Of a stretch of DNA of 64,000 nt, positions 31,873 through 40,020 are shown piece by piece. The notes under the pieces were generated by a model. The model searched no databases and was not told the DNA's origin. It was given only the letters and a program-made list of their open reading frames with translations. Source of the stretch: Streptomyces sp. NBC_01235 (GTDB lineage: Bacteria > Actinomycetota > Actinomycetes > Streptomycetales > Streptomycetaceae); NCBI RefSeq assembly GCF_035989285.1, contig NZ_CP108513.1, positions 4,898,001 through 4,962,000 of the forward strand, written 5' to 3'. The position numbers and the translations under genes are program-made. The stretch's first letter is position 1. Every line of letters begins with the position of its first letter.

Positions 31873-32055
31873 TCAGATGTGGTGGGGCGGCTTCTCGTCG
31901 AGGAAGCGCTTCAGGTCGGCGGCGCTGTCGCCGTCGGCCGCCGGCCGCTCGCCCCACCCGCGGTCGGTGTCGTCCGAGGACTGCCGGTCCAGCGGGTCGT
32001 CGAAGATCAGCGCGGCCTTCGGCTCGCGCGGCTCAGGGGCGGCGGGGGTGCTCAT
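31873..32055 (-). CDS. Small hypothetical protein
   Basis: A 60-aa acidic protein: MSTPAAPEPREPKAALIFDD, DDTDRGWGERPAADGD, ending DLKRFLDEKPPHHI. It has no signal peptide, membrane helix or known domain. The compact ATG start at 32055, the even codon use and the conserved-looking C-terminal DLKRFLDEKPPH suggest a genuine streptomycete small protein. It is tail-to-tail with mscL (37 bp apart). Function unknown. Confidence 0.65.
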   Translation of the reverse strand: MSTPAAPEPREPKAALIFDDPLDRQSSDDTDRGWGERPAADGDSAADLKRFLDEKPPHHI

Positions 32056-32542
32056 GCCTCCAGGGTACGGTCCCGGGGCCGGCCCGATTGAGGGGCCGGA
32101 CCACCCGCCCCGAACGCCGCGGACAGGCCCGCGAACCCCGCGGGTCCGCGAACCCCGCGGATCCGCACAAGATCTTCCGGCGGTCATCTGCTGTGCCCAG
32201 ACCCATGACGTCTCGTACGGCTCCACCGGCCTCCCCCTCCGGCGCCCCGGCCCCACCTCCGCTCGCAGAAGAGCGCTGCGCGGGCTGACCGCGGGCGGGC
32301 GGGGCGAGGCGCACCGGATCGGACAGGGCTCGAACGGGCACCCCGGACCGGCGAGGCCGAAAGAGCTCGGTGACCGGCGAGGCGGGGGACGATCGGCGTT
32401 CGTACGCCCTTGCCGACCGGCTCGCCCTGCCGGAACCGCTCACGGAGGAGCGCGGGCCCGGTGCCGCCCGCCGCACGCCGGCGCCCGTTCCCCACCGGAC
32501 CGAACCACGCCACGCCTCGCTCGCGCTGACGATCACCGCGCG
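32056..32542. other. Gene-free stretch with a short tandem repeat
   Basis: 487 bp between two minus-strand genes without a recognised protein. At about 32131-32165 a unit of 17-18 bp (GCGAACCCCGCGGGTCC, then GCGAACCCCGCGGATCC) occurs twice in tandem. Toward the right end a plus-strand frame ends YALADRLALPEPLTEERGPG, but it has no visible start or family. Confidence 0.4.
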
Positions 32543-33088
32543 CTAAGGGCGCATCCCCCACAGCCTGACCAGCCCGCTCACCGTCCTGTCGATCTCCAGG
32601 GCGCACGCGTACAGCTCCTCGCGGGGCCTGCCCCAGGGGTCCGGGATGTCGTCCTCGGCCGGCGGGACCGGGGCCGCGGCACCGCGGCGGGTGGCCGCGG
32701 CCGCCACCACGGCGCCGAATTCACCCCCGCCCCCCGCACCGCCCCCGTCCGCGAGGCGCGCGAACTCCTTCAGGGTGAAGCAGCGCCGCATCGCCGACGG
32801 CGCGAGGCGCACCGCCGCCTCCCGGTGCTCGCGCGCAAGTCCGAGAACCAGCGCGGCGTCCACCACGAGCTGCGCGGTGAGCGGGCGGGAAGCGAATCCG
32901 ACTCCGTCGCCACCCAGCTCCTCCAGGACCGCCCGGGTAGTGTCCTCCATACGGGAGCGGTGCCACGCCGCCGTGCCGGCGCTCTCCGGCCGCAGGGCCG
33001 CGCCGGGCGGCAGTCTCGCCGCCAGCAGGCGCTCGGCGAGCACCGAGCGGTGCACGTTTCCGGTGCAGACGAACAGGATCCGGGTCAT
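32543..33088 (-). CDS. Low-molecular-weight protein-tyrosine phosphatase (Wzb-like)
   Basis: A 181-aa LMW-PTP. The P-loop is VCTGNVHRSVLAE with nucleophile Cys8 and Arg14 (C-x5-R), and the general acid is Asp150 in DIPDPWG. A Gly-rich insert (115-125) makes it longer than the classical 155 residues. Its ATG overlaps the BY-kinase stop (ATGA, 33085-33088), so kinase and phosphatase are translationally coupled. In Wzx/Wzy pathways this pair cycles phosphorylation of the kinase's Tyr cluster to control polymer length and export. That role is inferred from context. Confidence 0.92.
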   Translation of the reverse strand: MTRILFVCTGNVHRSVLAERLLAARLPPGAALRPESAGTAAWHRSRMEDTTRAVLEELGGDGVGFASRPLTAQLVVDAALVLGLAREHREAAVRLAPSAMRRCFTLKEFARLADGGGAGGGGEFGAVVAAAATRRGAAAPVPPAEDDIPDPWGRPREELYACALEIDRTVSGLVRLWGMRP

Positions 33089-34551
33089 GTCCGGTCCGTG
33101 GGATTCGTCGTCGCGGAGGCGCCCCTCCCTTCCAGCAAAGCCGACATACGCGGAGCGGGCAGCTCGCCGTACTGCCCGTAGGCGCCGTAGCGGCCGCCCT
33201 TGGAAACCGGAGCCATGCTGAACACGGTGCCGAGCACGCGGACACCCACGCGCTCCAATGCCTCCGTGGCGGTGCGCACCTGGTCCCGGCTGGTCTTCGC
33301 GGCCCGTACGACGAGCAGTGCGCCCTGGGCGAGGGAGGCGAGCCCCACGGTGTCAGCGACCGGCAGCAGCGGGGCAGTGTCGACGATCACGACCTGGTAC
33401 ATGCCCGCGAGTTCACGCAGCACCTCTTCCATGCGCGCCGAGGCGAGCAGTTCCGCCGGGTTCGGCGGCACAGCACCGCTGGCGAGCACCGCGAGCCCGC
33501 CGGCGACCTCCTGCATCACGTCCTCGAGACGGGCCTGTCCGATGAGCGCCGTGGTGAGGCCCGCGTCCTGGACGAGGCCGAAGGCCGGCGCCACGCACGG
33601 GCGGCGCAGGTCACCGTCCACGAGGCAGGTGGAGACGCCGCCCTCGGCGAGAGAGAGGGCGAGGTTGATCGCGGTGTTCGTCTTGCCCTCACCGGGCACC
33701 GAGCTCGTCACCACGATGATCCGCGGCGGATCGTCGACCCGCGAGAACTGCAGGTTGGTACGCAGCTTGCGGAAAGCCTCGGCGCGCTCGGAGTGCCCGT
33801 CGGCGCTGACCAGCGGCTGCCTTGGGGCGTTCCTGTCGTACGGAATGGTGCCCAGGCCGGCCAGCGAGATGAACTCGCCCAGCGCCTCGCTCGTCTTGAA
33901 CGTGGTGTCGAGCGTCTCACGCAGGGCGACCAGCCCGGCAGCGAGCAACAGGCCGCCGAGCACACCCGCGGCCAGGTTCAGCAACGGGCGGGGCGACGCG
34001 GGACCGGTGGGGGCGATGGCTTCCTGGGTGACACCCAGGGAGACCGGGGACACCGGCGCGGCATCCTCGCCCTCACCACTCTTGTCGGACCGCGGCGAGC
34101 GGACCGAACGCTTGGGGGTCTCCAACTGCTCGACAACCGAACTGAACCGTTTGGCCACGGCGTTGGCGATGCGCGCCGCGCGCTGGGGCACGGTGTCCCG
34201 GACGGTGATGTCGATGAGTACGGTCTTGAGCGGGACGACGGCGGTGATCCGGGACGCCAGCTCCTCCGGGGTGCTGCGCAGCCGCAGCTGTTTCACAACG
34301 GGAGCGGTGACCTGACGGGTCCTCACAATCTCGGCGTACGACTGCACCCGCGCCTGCGAGAAGGTCTGCCCCTGGTTCAGATCGACGGTGTCCTCACCGG
34401 TGCGGGTGGCGACGAAGAGCTGCGTCCTCGCCTCGTAGACGGGGGTGCTCAGGCTTGTCACGGCGAGCGCCGCCCCGACCGCGAGAACCAGACAGACCGC
34501 GACCGTCGGCCAGCGTCTGGCAAGAGCCTTCAGGAATCCTTGGAGATCCAA
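33085..34551 (-). CDS. Polysaccharide biosynthesis tyrosine autokinase (Wzz-BY-kinase, Wzc-like)
   Basis: A 488-aa protein. The Wzz chain-length domain spans about 3-215, between two membrane helices (TVAVCLVLAVGAALAVTSL, 16-34; NLAAGVLGGLLLAAGLVAL, 192-210). The BY-kinase domain follows with Walker A PGEGKT (286-291), Walker A' CLVDGDLRRP and Walker B VVIVDTAPLLPVADTVGL. A short C-terminal tyrosine cluster is present (RYGAYGQYGE). Unlike proteobacterial Wzc, one chain combines the domains without a long periplasmic stalk. The start is a TTG at 34551 with GAGGGG about 7 nt upstream; the longer upstream frame has no ribosome site and a non-family sequence. It is coupled to the phosphatase gene. 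Confidence 0.92.
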   Translation of the reverse strand: MDLQGFLKALARRWPTVAVCLVLAVGAALAVTSLSTPVYEARTQLFVATRTGEDTVDLNQGQTFSQARVQSYAEIVRTRQVTAPVVKQLRLRSTPEELASRITAVVPLKTVLIDITVRDTVPQRAARIANAVAKRFSSVVEQLETPKRSVRSPRSDKSGEGEDAAPVSPVSLGVTQEAIAPTGPASPRPLLNLAAGVLGGLLLAAGLVALRETLDTTFKTSEALGEFISLAGLGTIPYDRNAPRQPLVSADGHSERAEAFRKLRTNLQFSRVDDPPRIIVVTSSVPGEGKTNTAINLALSLAEGGVSTCLVDGDLRRPCVAPAFGLVQDAGLTTALIGQARLEDVMQEVAGGLAVLASGAVPPNPAELLASARMEEVLRELAGMYQVVIVDTAPLLPVADTVGLASLAQGALLVVRAAKTSRDQVRTATEALERVGVRVLGTVFSMAPVSKGGRYGAYGQYGELPAPRMSALLEGRGASATTNPTDRT

Positions 34552-34858
34552 GCTGTACCCCTCACGGGACTGGGGGAACCACCCGAATTGGGGCTTTCTG
34601 TTCCCTATGGACGCAGTCGACCATAGGGACTCGGACGCCTCGAGCGAGGGAGCCACCCCCTGTGTCGGCCCCTCGAACGACCCTTGCGACGCACACCGTG
34701 CGAGCGGGGACTCCGCCAATCCGGTGACTTCTTGCACCGCCGCGCCAGTAAATGTCGTTATGTTCCATTTATTCCATATATACAGACCTTGGTGCCCACC
34801 CACCGAATCACGACCGAATCACGGACCCCGCAGACCCAAGTCGAGGAGATTGAAGAAG
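34552..34858. promoter_or_regulatory. Divergent promoter region with an A/T-rich island
   Basis: This 307-bp region lies between the BY-kinase and the surface-protein gene. At 34750-34790 there is a very A/T-rich patch (for example TTCCATTTATTCCATATATA), out of line with the surrounding GC content. On the minus strand it holds ATGGAATAA followed directly by ATGGAACAT. It could contain both promoters and a regulator or Lsr2-type silencer site. No gene is encoded in it. Confidence 0.5.
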
Positions 34859-35557
34859 ATGACAGCATCGCGCAGATGGCGGGCCGCTCTGGCATCGGCG
34901 GCATCGACCGCCATTCTCATCGGGGGACCGCTGATCGGGGCGCAGGCCGCCTCGGCGCAGCCGTACCCGCCGCCGCCCCCGCCCCTGTCCGTCAGTACCA
35001 CCACGGTGACAGCCGGGGCGTCGTTGACCTTCAGCACCGTCTCCGGCGTGTTCGCCCCTCGGTCGGCCGTCACGGCGCTCCTGGAATCAACCCCGGTCGT
35101 GCTCGGCCGCTTCCGGGCCCGGTCCGACGGATCGGTCGCGGGGACCGTGACCATCCCGGTGAACACCATTACCGGATGGCACGTCTTCCGGCTCACCTCG
35201 AGCCACCCCGACCCGAGTGTCGGCGTCAGCATCTACGTACAGGGCAGGGTGAGGCCCACCCCACCCCCGAAGCCGCCCCACCACCCGGGCAGGCCCGGGC
35301 ACCACGACCAGGCAGGACACGGTGGACACAACGGCGGGAACAACGGTGGGAACAACGGACAGGACGACAGCCGCAGCGGGTCCCACGAACTCGCCGCAGC
35401 CGCCGAGCCGGCGAATCACCCGCACGCGGAACAGAACGGCAAGAAGCTCGCGACGACGGGCAGTGACAAGGCCCTGATGATCGGCGGCACCGCGACCGCC
35501 CTGCTCGTGGCGGGCGGTGGCACGATGCTGGCCGTACGTCGTCGTCGCAGTTCCTGA
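34859..35557 (+). CDS. Secreted sortase-anchored surface protein (LATTG signal)
   Basis: A 232-aa protein with a classical signal peptide: basic MTASRRWRAALA, then a hydrophobic stretch, ending AQAASA. Cleavage after Ala33 (motif ASA) would leave Gln34 as the first mature residue (QPYPPPPPPL). A beta-rich domain of about 85 residues follows (VSTTTVTAGASLTFSTVSGVFAPRSAVTALLEST; IPVNTITGWHVFRLTS), then a His/Gly/Asn-rich linker. The C-terminal sorting signal is KLATTG-SDKALMIGGTATALLVAGGGTMLAV-RRRRSS. LAxTG is the class E sortase signal of Streptomyces. The ATG at 34859 follows GAGGAG. It is followed 11 bp later by a glutaminyl cyclase gene. Confidence 0.88.
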   Translation: MTASRRWRAALASAASTAILIGGPLIGAQAASAQPYPPPPPPLSVSTTTVTAGASLTFSTVSGVFAPRSAVTALLESTPVVLGRFRARSDGSVAGTVTIPVNTITGWHVFRLTSSHPDPSVGVSIYVQGRVRPTPPPKPPHHPGRPGHHDQAGHGGHNGGNNGGNNGQDDSRSGSHELAAAAEPANHPHAEQNGKKLATTGSDKALMIGGTATALLVAGGGTMLAVRRRRSS

Positions 35558-35568
35558 CGGATCAGGAA

Positions 35569-36567
35569 GTGCACACGACGCAACCACGGCGTTCCGGCCC
35601 AGGCCGGAACGCCGTCCGCTTGCCTGGAACCAGGCGTTCCGGCAACCGGGCCGCGGGCCGTCGCCGCACACTGAGATACGCCCTGCCGGCCATCGCGGCG
35701 CTCCTGGTCACCGGCTCCGTCTGGACCGCAGCCACCGCGCTGCTCACCGAATCGGAGCCGCTCGCGGCCCGGCGGGACGTCGAAGCGGTGTCCGGCGATC
35801 CGGCCGGCCGAAGCCACTCGCACTGGCGACAGGCCGGCCCCCACCAGGTCGAGCACCTGCGGGTGAAGGTCCTCGAAGCCCTCCCCCACGACCCGACATC
35901 GTTCACCGAGGGCCTGGAGATGAAGGGCGGCACGCTCTACGAGGGCACCGGGCTGGCCGGTCGGTCCTCCGTACGGTCCGGGTCCCCCGGCAAGCCACCC
36001 ACGGTGGGCACCGGCCTTTCCGCTCCTCTCTTCGGCGAGGGGATCACCCTGCTGGGTCGAACCCTGTGGCAGCTGACCTGGCGGGACGGGATCGCCATCG
36101 AGCGGGACGCGACGACGCTGAGAGAGCTGCGCCGCCTCCCCTACCCCGCCGAAGGCTGGGGCATCTGCTTCGACCGCCTCAAGCGGCAGCTGGTGACGAG
36201 CGACGGCTCGGCACGACTGACCTTCCGCGATCCGCGCACCCTCGCGAAGACGGGCGAGGTCACCGTGACCGAAGACGGCCGACCGGTGACGAGTGTGAAC
36301 GAACTGGAGTGCGCCGACCGCGCCGTCTACGCCAACGTGCTCTTCACCGAACGCATCGTGCGCATCGACCCCATCACCGGCGCGGTGACGGCGAGCATCG
36401 ACGCCTCGGGCCTCCTGCACGCCGACGAACTCGTCCCCGGCTCCACCCTGAACGGCATCGCGGCCGTCCCCGGAACGGACCAATTCCTCCTGACAGGCAA
36501 GTTCTGGCCCAAGATGTTCCGTGTCGCCCTTGTTCCGGCACAGACGCCGAGCCGCACCGCCCGCTGA
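35569..36567 (+). CDS. Glutaminyl-peptide cyclotransferase (plant-type beta-propeller QC)
   Basis: A 332-aa protein. An N-terminal membrane anchor or signal (TLRYALPAIAALLVTGSVWTAATALL, about 35-60) precedes the beta-propeller QC domain: LPHDPTSFTEGLEMKGGTLYEGTGLAGRSSVR, LTWRDGIAIERDATTLRELRRLPYPAEGWGICFD, VTSVNELECADRAVYANVLFTERIVRIDPITGAV, LNGIAAVPGTDQFLLTGKFWPKMFRV. This family forms N-terminal pyroglutamate from Gln on secreted proteins. The gene follows the LATTG protein, whose predicted mature N-terminus is Gln, so that protein is the obvious substrate. The GTG at 35569 has a cramped ribosome site; a TTG at 35620, after a strong hairpin, is an alternative. Confidence 0.88.
   Translation: MHTTQPRRSGPGRNAVRLPGTRRSGNRAAGRRRTLRYALPAIAALLVTGSVWTAATALLTESEPLAARRDVEAVSGDPAGRSHSHWRQAGPHQVEHLRVKVLEALPHDPTSFTEGLEMKGGTLYEGTGLAGRSSVRSGSPGKPPTVGTGLSAPLFGEGITLLGRTLWQLTWRDGIAIERDATTLRELRRLPYPAEGWGICFDRLKRQLVTSDGSARLTFRDPRTLAKTGEVTVTEDGRPVTSVNELECADRAVYANVLFTERIVRIDPITGAVTASIDASGLLHADELVPGSTLNGIAAVPGTDQFLLTGKFWPKMFRVALVPAQTPSRTAR
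35588..35613. repeat. 11-bp stem hairpin near the QC start
   Basis: GGCGTTCCGGC pairs perfectly with GCCGGAACGCC around CCAG. It begins 19 nt after the assumed GTG start of the cyclase gene. It may be an attenuator or terminator for the upstream gene, which would favour the later TTG start. Confidence 0.6.
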
Positions 36568-36639
36568 ACCAGCAGTGGGTGGTGGCGCCTTCCGGCGCAA
36601 GGCACTCGTCGTTGACCCTCCGCATACAGAGGGCCCTGG

Positions 36640-37836
36640 TCACACCGTCCCGGCGCGGGCCAGATCCCTGTACAGCCGTTCGAGTTCCGCGACCTTCTGG
36701 GAGCCGCGCTCGGCCTGGCCGATCAGCTGACGATTGGCCAGGCGATCCGCGGCGTCCAGCGGCCGTGCGCTTGAGAGAGCATCAGCCAACGAGCTGACCA
36801 ACGGATCGGGAAGCAGGTCCGCCAGCAGGCCGTCCGTCACCAGTTCCCGGTAGGGGGCGATGTCGGAGAGCAGCAGCCGGCACCCGGCAGCCGCTGCCTC
36901 GAGCACCGATGAACTTCGCTGGTCGGCCCGGGGAACCGAAATCGCCGCATCGCTCGCGCGCATCAGACTGAACATCTCGGCCTGGCCGAGTGGCTGATCG
37001 ATGACGGCGACCCGGCCCTCCAGATCCTGTGCCCGGCCGCGCAACGGCACGAGATATTCCTCCTGCGCGCGTCTGGCGGCGGTATGAGCCGGCCGGTGCC
37101 CCACCAGCAACACGAGGAACAGGTCGGCCCGGACCCGCGCAGCGTGGGTGAATGCCGCGAGAATCTCGCGGGTCCGGTAGACCTCCGACGTGCTGCGGAC
37201 CGACAGCACGACCGTGGCTCCGGCCGGAATGCCGTACCTCGCGCGCGTCAACAGGGGATCGGCGTCGTTCCCCGCATCCAGCAGCACGTCCGGGACCCCC
37301 CAGGAAAGAACCGTGATCCGTGAGCGGAGGACCCGGTATCGGCTCGCGACGTGCTCGGCCACCTCCTGGGAGGTCGGCACCACACGGGTGGCCCGCCGGA
37401 GCGCCAGCCAGGCGACCGACGCCCGGCCGGGATGCCGGTCCGCCGCGCGCAGTTCAGATCCCCACGGAGTGATCACGACCGGCACCGCCGGGCGGGCCGG
37501 CAGCAGCAGGGAAAGCGCTCCGTGCAGGCCGAGCGAATGGACATGGATGACATCCGGCCGCACCCGGCGCACCTCGCGGCGCAGCCAGTGCCCCGCGCGC
37601 ACTGCCCGCAACGGCAGGCACGCTCCGGCGGGGGCGGCCAAGGCTCGCCAGCCGTCGGGACGCAGACCCGGCTCATGCCAGCTGCAGACAGTCACCTGAT
37701 GCCCCCGCACGGCCAGGTCGTCCGCCCAGCGCCGGGTGTGCGCCGACGTGGCCGGCGCGAGCAGGACGACGCGCAGCGGCGCGGCCGGCGAATCGCACCT
37801 GCCCGGCCGTCGCGCGACGTGATCACGATCCGGCAC
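36640..37836 (-). CDS. Glycosyltransferase family 4 protein
   Basis: A 398-aa GT-B glycosyltransferase. N-terminal Rossmann part: LRVVLLAPATSAHTRRWADDLAVRGHQVTVCSW, then RPDVIHVHSLGLHGALSLLLPARPAVPVVITPWGSEL. C-terminal nucleotide-sugar part: RYGIPAGATVVLSVRSTSEVYRTREILAAF and DAAISVPRADQRSSSVLEAAAAGCRLLLSDIAPYRELVTDG, with the ExxxxG-type motif in SSVLEAAAAG. It presumably transfers a hexose during repeat-unit assembly at the cytoplasmic membrane face. The GTG start at 37836 overlaps the epimerase gene by 14 nt. It is the last gene of the wzxy-GT4-epimerase-GT4 operon. Confidence 0.88.
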   Translation of the reverse strand: MPDRDHVARRPGRCDSPAAPLRVVLLAPATSAHTRRWADDLAVRGHQVTVCSWHEPGLRPDGWRALAAPAGACLPLRAVRAGHWLRREVRRVRPDVIHVHSLGLHGALSLLLPARPAVPVVITPWGSELRAADRHPGRASVAWLALRRATRVVPTSQEVAEHVASRYRVLRSRITVLSWGVPDVLLDAGNDADPLLTRARYGIPAGATVVLSVRSTSEVYRTREILAAFTHAARVRADLFLVLLVGHRPAHTAARRAQEEYLVPLRGRAQDLEGRVAVIDQPLGQAEMFSLMRASDAAISVPRADQRSSSVLEAAAAGCRLLLSDIAPYRELVTDGLLADLLPDPLVSSLADALSSARPLDAADRLANRQLIGQAERGSQKVAELERLYRDLARAGTV

Positions 37837-38797
37837 GGCGCTCCCCGAGTACGAAACGGCCCTTGCCCACCGCGGCTCGCAGCCGCCGGGCCGGGCTCCG
37901 CGTGTAGCGGTCCCATGTCGTTGCCACCGCCGGCCATCGCGGGTCGGCGAGCACTCTTCCGGCCGCTGTCAGCAACGCGGTGTGCAGGCAGTGGTAGGCG
38001 AGGCTGGCGGGCGCGCGGTGCAGCAGGTCGTATCTGGTCCAGTACCCCAGGTCGAACTCGGCCAGCGACTCGCGGAGCCGGTCCGCGGCGCGCTGGTGGA
38101 CAGCCACGCCCTGATGCCGACTCAGCTCACAGAGGCCGAAGAGGGCGAAGACCGCACCGTTGAGAATGTGACTGACCGGTTCCGACGGGCACTCCTCGAG
38201 GAAAGGACGCCCCAGTTGGTCGTAATGCGAGCAACCGCCCGCGGCCAGCGGCCGGAGCATCAGTTCCACCGCACCCTCGCTCGCGTCAAGAAAGGACCGC
38301 TCGCCGGTCGTGGCATAGCCGCGCAGCATCACGGACACCGCCAGGCCCTGGGCCATGGCCGAGTACCAGCCGGGGCGCACCCCGTACCGGGGCACCGGTA
38401 CCGGATAGCGCCAACCGCCGTTGCCGTCCTGGCTGGCGCGCAGCCATCCGGCCTGGGTCAGCAGAGCCTGGATGCCCGGCGGCCGTTCGTCCGGGACGGC
38501 CGGGTGCCGGCTGCCGGCGAGCGCGCCGGTGTGCTGTGCGAGCGCATACAGGCTGACCGAGACCGGGTTTCGGTAGGTCTCACCGTTCGCGGCACGGGTC
38601 ACCACCAGGCGCTCCTGGTCGAGCACGCTCCCGGCGGTCATCGGCCGCAGGTCGAGCGGGTACCTGCCCGGCTGGTCGGTCGGCAGGTCGACCGGCAGCG
38701 CCGTCAGGTCGACCGGGAAGCTCGGCCGCCGCAGATCGCGTGCCGCCTTCCCCGCCATGCCGAGCAGCGTCGTCGTGGCCCGCGTCCTGTCCTTCAC
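37823..38797 (-). CDS. D-glucuronyl C5-epimerase family protein
   Basis: A 324-aa protein matching the C-terminal catalytic domain of D-glucuronyl C5-epimerases (alpha/alpha-barrel). It shows GNGGWRYPVPVPRYGVRPGWYSAMAQGLAVSVMLRGYATTGE, CPSEPVSHILNGAVFALFGLCELSRH, LAEFDLGYWTRYDLLHRAPASLAYHCLHTALL, with the Tyr-rich sites used by heparosan/heparan epimerases. It turns D-glucuronate into L-iduronate in a polymer or repeat unit. The family suggests that the glycan made here contains uronic acid. No signal peptide is obvious, so action on the lipid-linked intermediate in the cytoplasm is possible. The GTG start at 38797 overlaps the upstream GT4 stop (GTGA). Confidence 0.85.
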   Translation of the reverse strand: MKDRTRATTTLLGMAGKAARDLRRPSFPVDLTALPVDLPTDQPGRYPLDLRPMTAGSVLDQERLVVTRAANGETYRNPVSVSLYALAQHTGALAGSRHPAVPDERPPGIQALLTQAGWLRASQDGNGGWRYPVPVPRYGVRPGWYSAMAQGLAVSVMLRGYATTGERSFLDASEGAVELMLRPLAAGGCSHYDQLGRPFLEECPSEPVSHILNGAVFALFGLCELSRHQGVAVHQRAADRLRESLAEFDLGYWTRYDLLHRAPASLAYHCLHTALLTAAGRVLADPRWPAVATTWDRYTRSPARRLRAAVGKGRFVLGERRAGS

Positions 38798-40020
38798 GCC
38801 GGATTCTCCCTGCGGAGCCGCCTGCGACGCCCCCGCGCGGCCAGTGCCTGGTGGTACAGCTCGTTCACCTGGTTCACCGTCCCGGCGATGTCGAACTGCC
38901 GCAGCGCGAGTTCCCGGCCGCGGCCGGCCATGCGCAGACGCGCCGCGGGATCGGCGACCAGGGCATTCACGGCCCGAGCCAGTGCCGCCGGATCGGCGGG
39001 CGGGATCAACAGGCCGGTGCGGCCGTGCCGGACGGTGTCCGGCAGGCCACCGACGTCGGTCGCCACCACGCCCTTGCGCATGAGCAACGCCTCCACCACG
39101 GTGTAGCAGGCGGACTCGTCCATGGACGGGTTCACCAGTACGTCCAGCCCGGCCATGACCGAGCTGATGTCGGACCGGAAACCGGTGAACAGGATCCGGT
39201 CGGCGACGCCGAGCCGGGCGGCGCGGCGTTCCAGCCGGCGCCGGTACTCCCCGTCACCGACCAGCTCGTCGCCGATCACGAAGAATCTGGCTTCGGGGTT
39301 CTGTCGCAGGATCAGCGGGACGGCGTCGATGAAGACTTCATGCCCCTTGACGCCGAACTGACGGAACTCCCGCAACTTGCTCGGATACATGTAGGCGACC
39401 ATGCCGACGGCCGGCGTGTCGCCGCCGAGCCCGAACTCACGGCGGAACGCGTCCGGCGAGGTCGCCGGATCGAACCGGTGGACGTCGCAACCGTAGTAGC
39501 TGACCGCGACCGATCGTGCCCCCATGGCCTGGTAGCGGCGTGCGATCGCCCGGCAGGATCCGAGCACCAGATCGTCCCGACGCAGCGAAAGCCTCTCCAG
39601 GATCCGGAAGGGGATCATCCGTAGATGCACCAGTCCCGGAACCTGCGACACGACCAGCGCCGACCGGTGGGCGACCGACGCCACTCGGGCCGCGAGCATC
39701 GCGATGATCAGATGCGAATGGATGACATCCGGCTTGTATTCCCTGACGAACTTCATCAGCCGCCACTGCGCGGCCATCAGCCCCGGCAACTGCCTGACCC
39801 GGCGGGACAGTCCGAACGCGATGATCTCCACCCGCACGCCCCGGACCTCGCGCAGCCGATCGGCGAGCGGGCCCTCGCGGGGCAGCACCGCGCACACCTC
39901 GTTGCCCAGCTCGGCCAGGCCGCGCACCTGATCGTGGAACCAGCTTCCGCCGACGGCGGTCGAGGTGATCTGCAGGATGCGCAGCGGCCGCGGGGGCTTC
40001 CCGGTCTCGGACATGGTCAT
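38794..40020 (-). CDS. Glycosyltransferase family 4 protein
   Basis: A 408-aa GT-B enzyme. N-terminal: LRILQITSTAVGGSWFHDQVRGLAELGNEVCAVLPREGPLADRL and YKPDVIHSHLIIAMLAARVAS. C-terminal: PAVGMVAYMYPSKLREFRQFGVKGHEVFIDAVPLIL, RILFTGFRSDISSVMAGLDVLVNPSMDESACYTVVEALLMRKGVVATDVGGLPDTV, with the E-x7-E nucleotide-sugar motif (ESACYTVVE). Likely transfers a sugar onto the undecaprenyl-linked repeat unit. Its ATG overlaps the stop of the flippase-polymerase gene (ATGA), and its stop overlaps the epimerase start. Confidence 0.9.
   Translation of the reverse strand: MTMSETGKPPRPLRILQITSTAVGGSWFHDQVRGLAELGNEVCAVLPREGPLADRLREVRGVRVEIIAFGLSRRVRQLPGLMAAQWRLMKFVREYKPDVIHSHLIIAMLAARVASVAHRSALVVSQVPGLVHLRMIPFRILERLSLRRDDLVLGSCRAIARRYQAMGARSVAVSYYGCDVHRFDPATSPDAFRREFGLGGDTPAVGMVAYMYPSKLREFRQFGVKGHEVFIDAVPLILRQNPEARFFVIGDELVGDGEYRRRLERRAARLGVADRILFTGFRSDISSVMAGLDVLVNPSMDESACYTVVEALLMRKGVVATDVGGLPDTVRHGRTGLLIPPADPAALARAVNALVADPAARLRMAGRGRELALRQFDIAGTVNQVNELYHQALAARGRRRRLRRENPA

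Noticed and set aside
32399..32545. Plus-strand frame ending in YALADRLALPEPLTEERGPG as a real small gene
   Set aside because: No start codon with a ribosome site, and no family resemblance beyond general composition.
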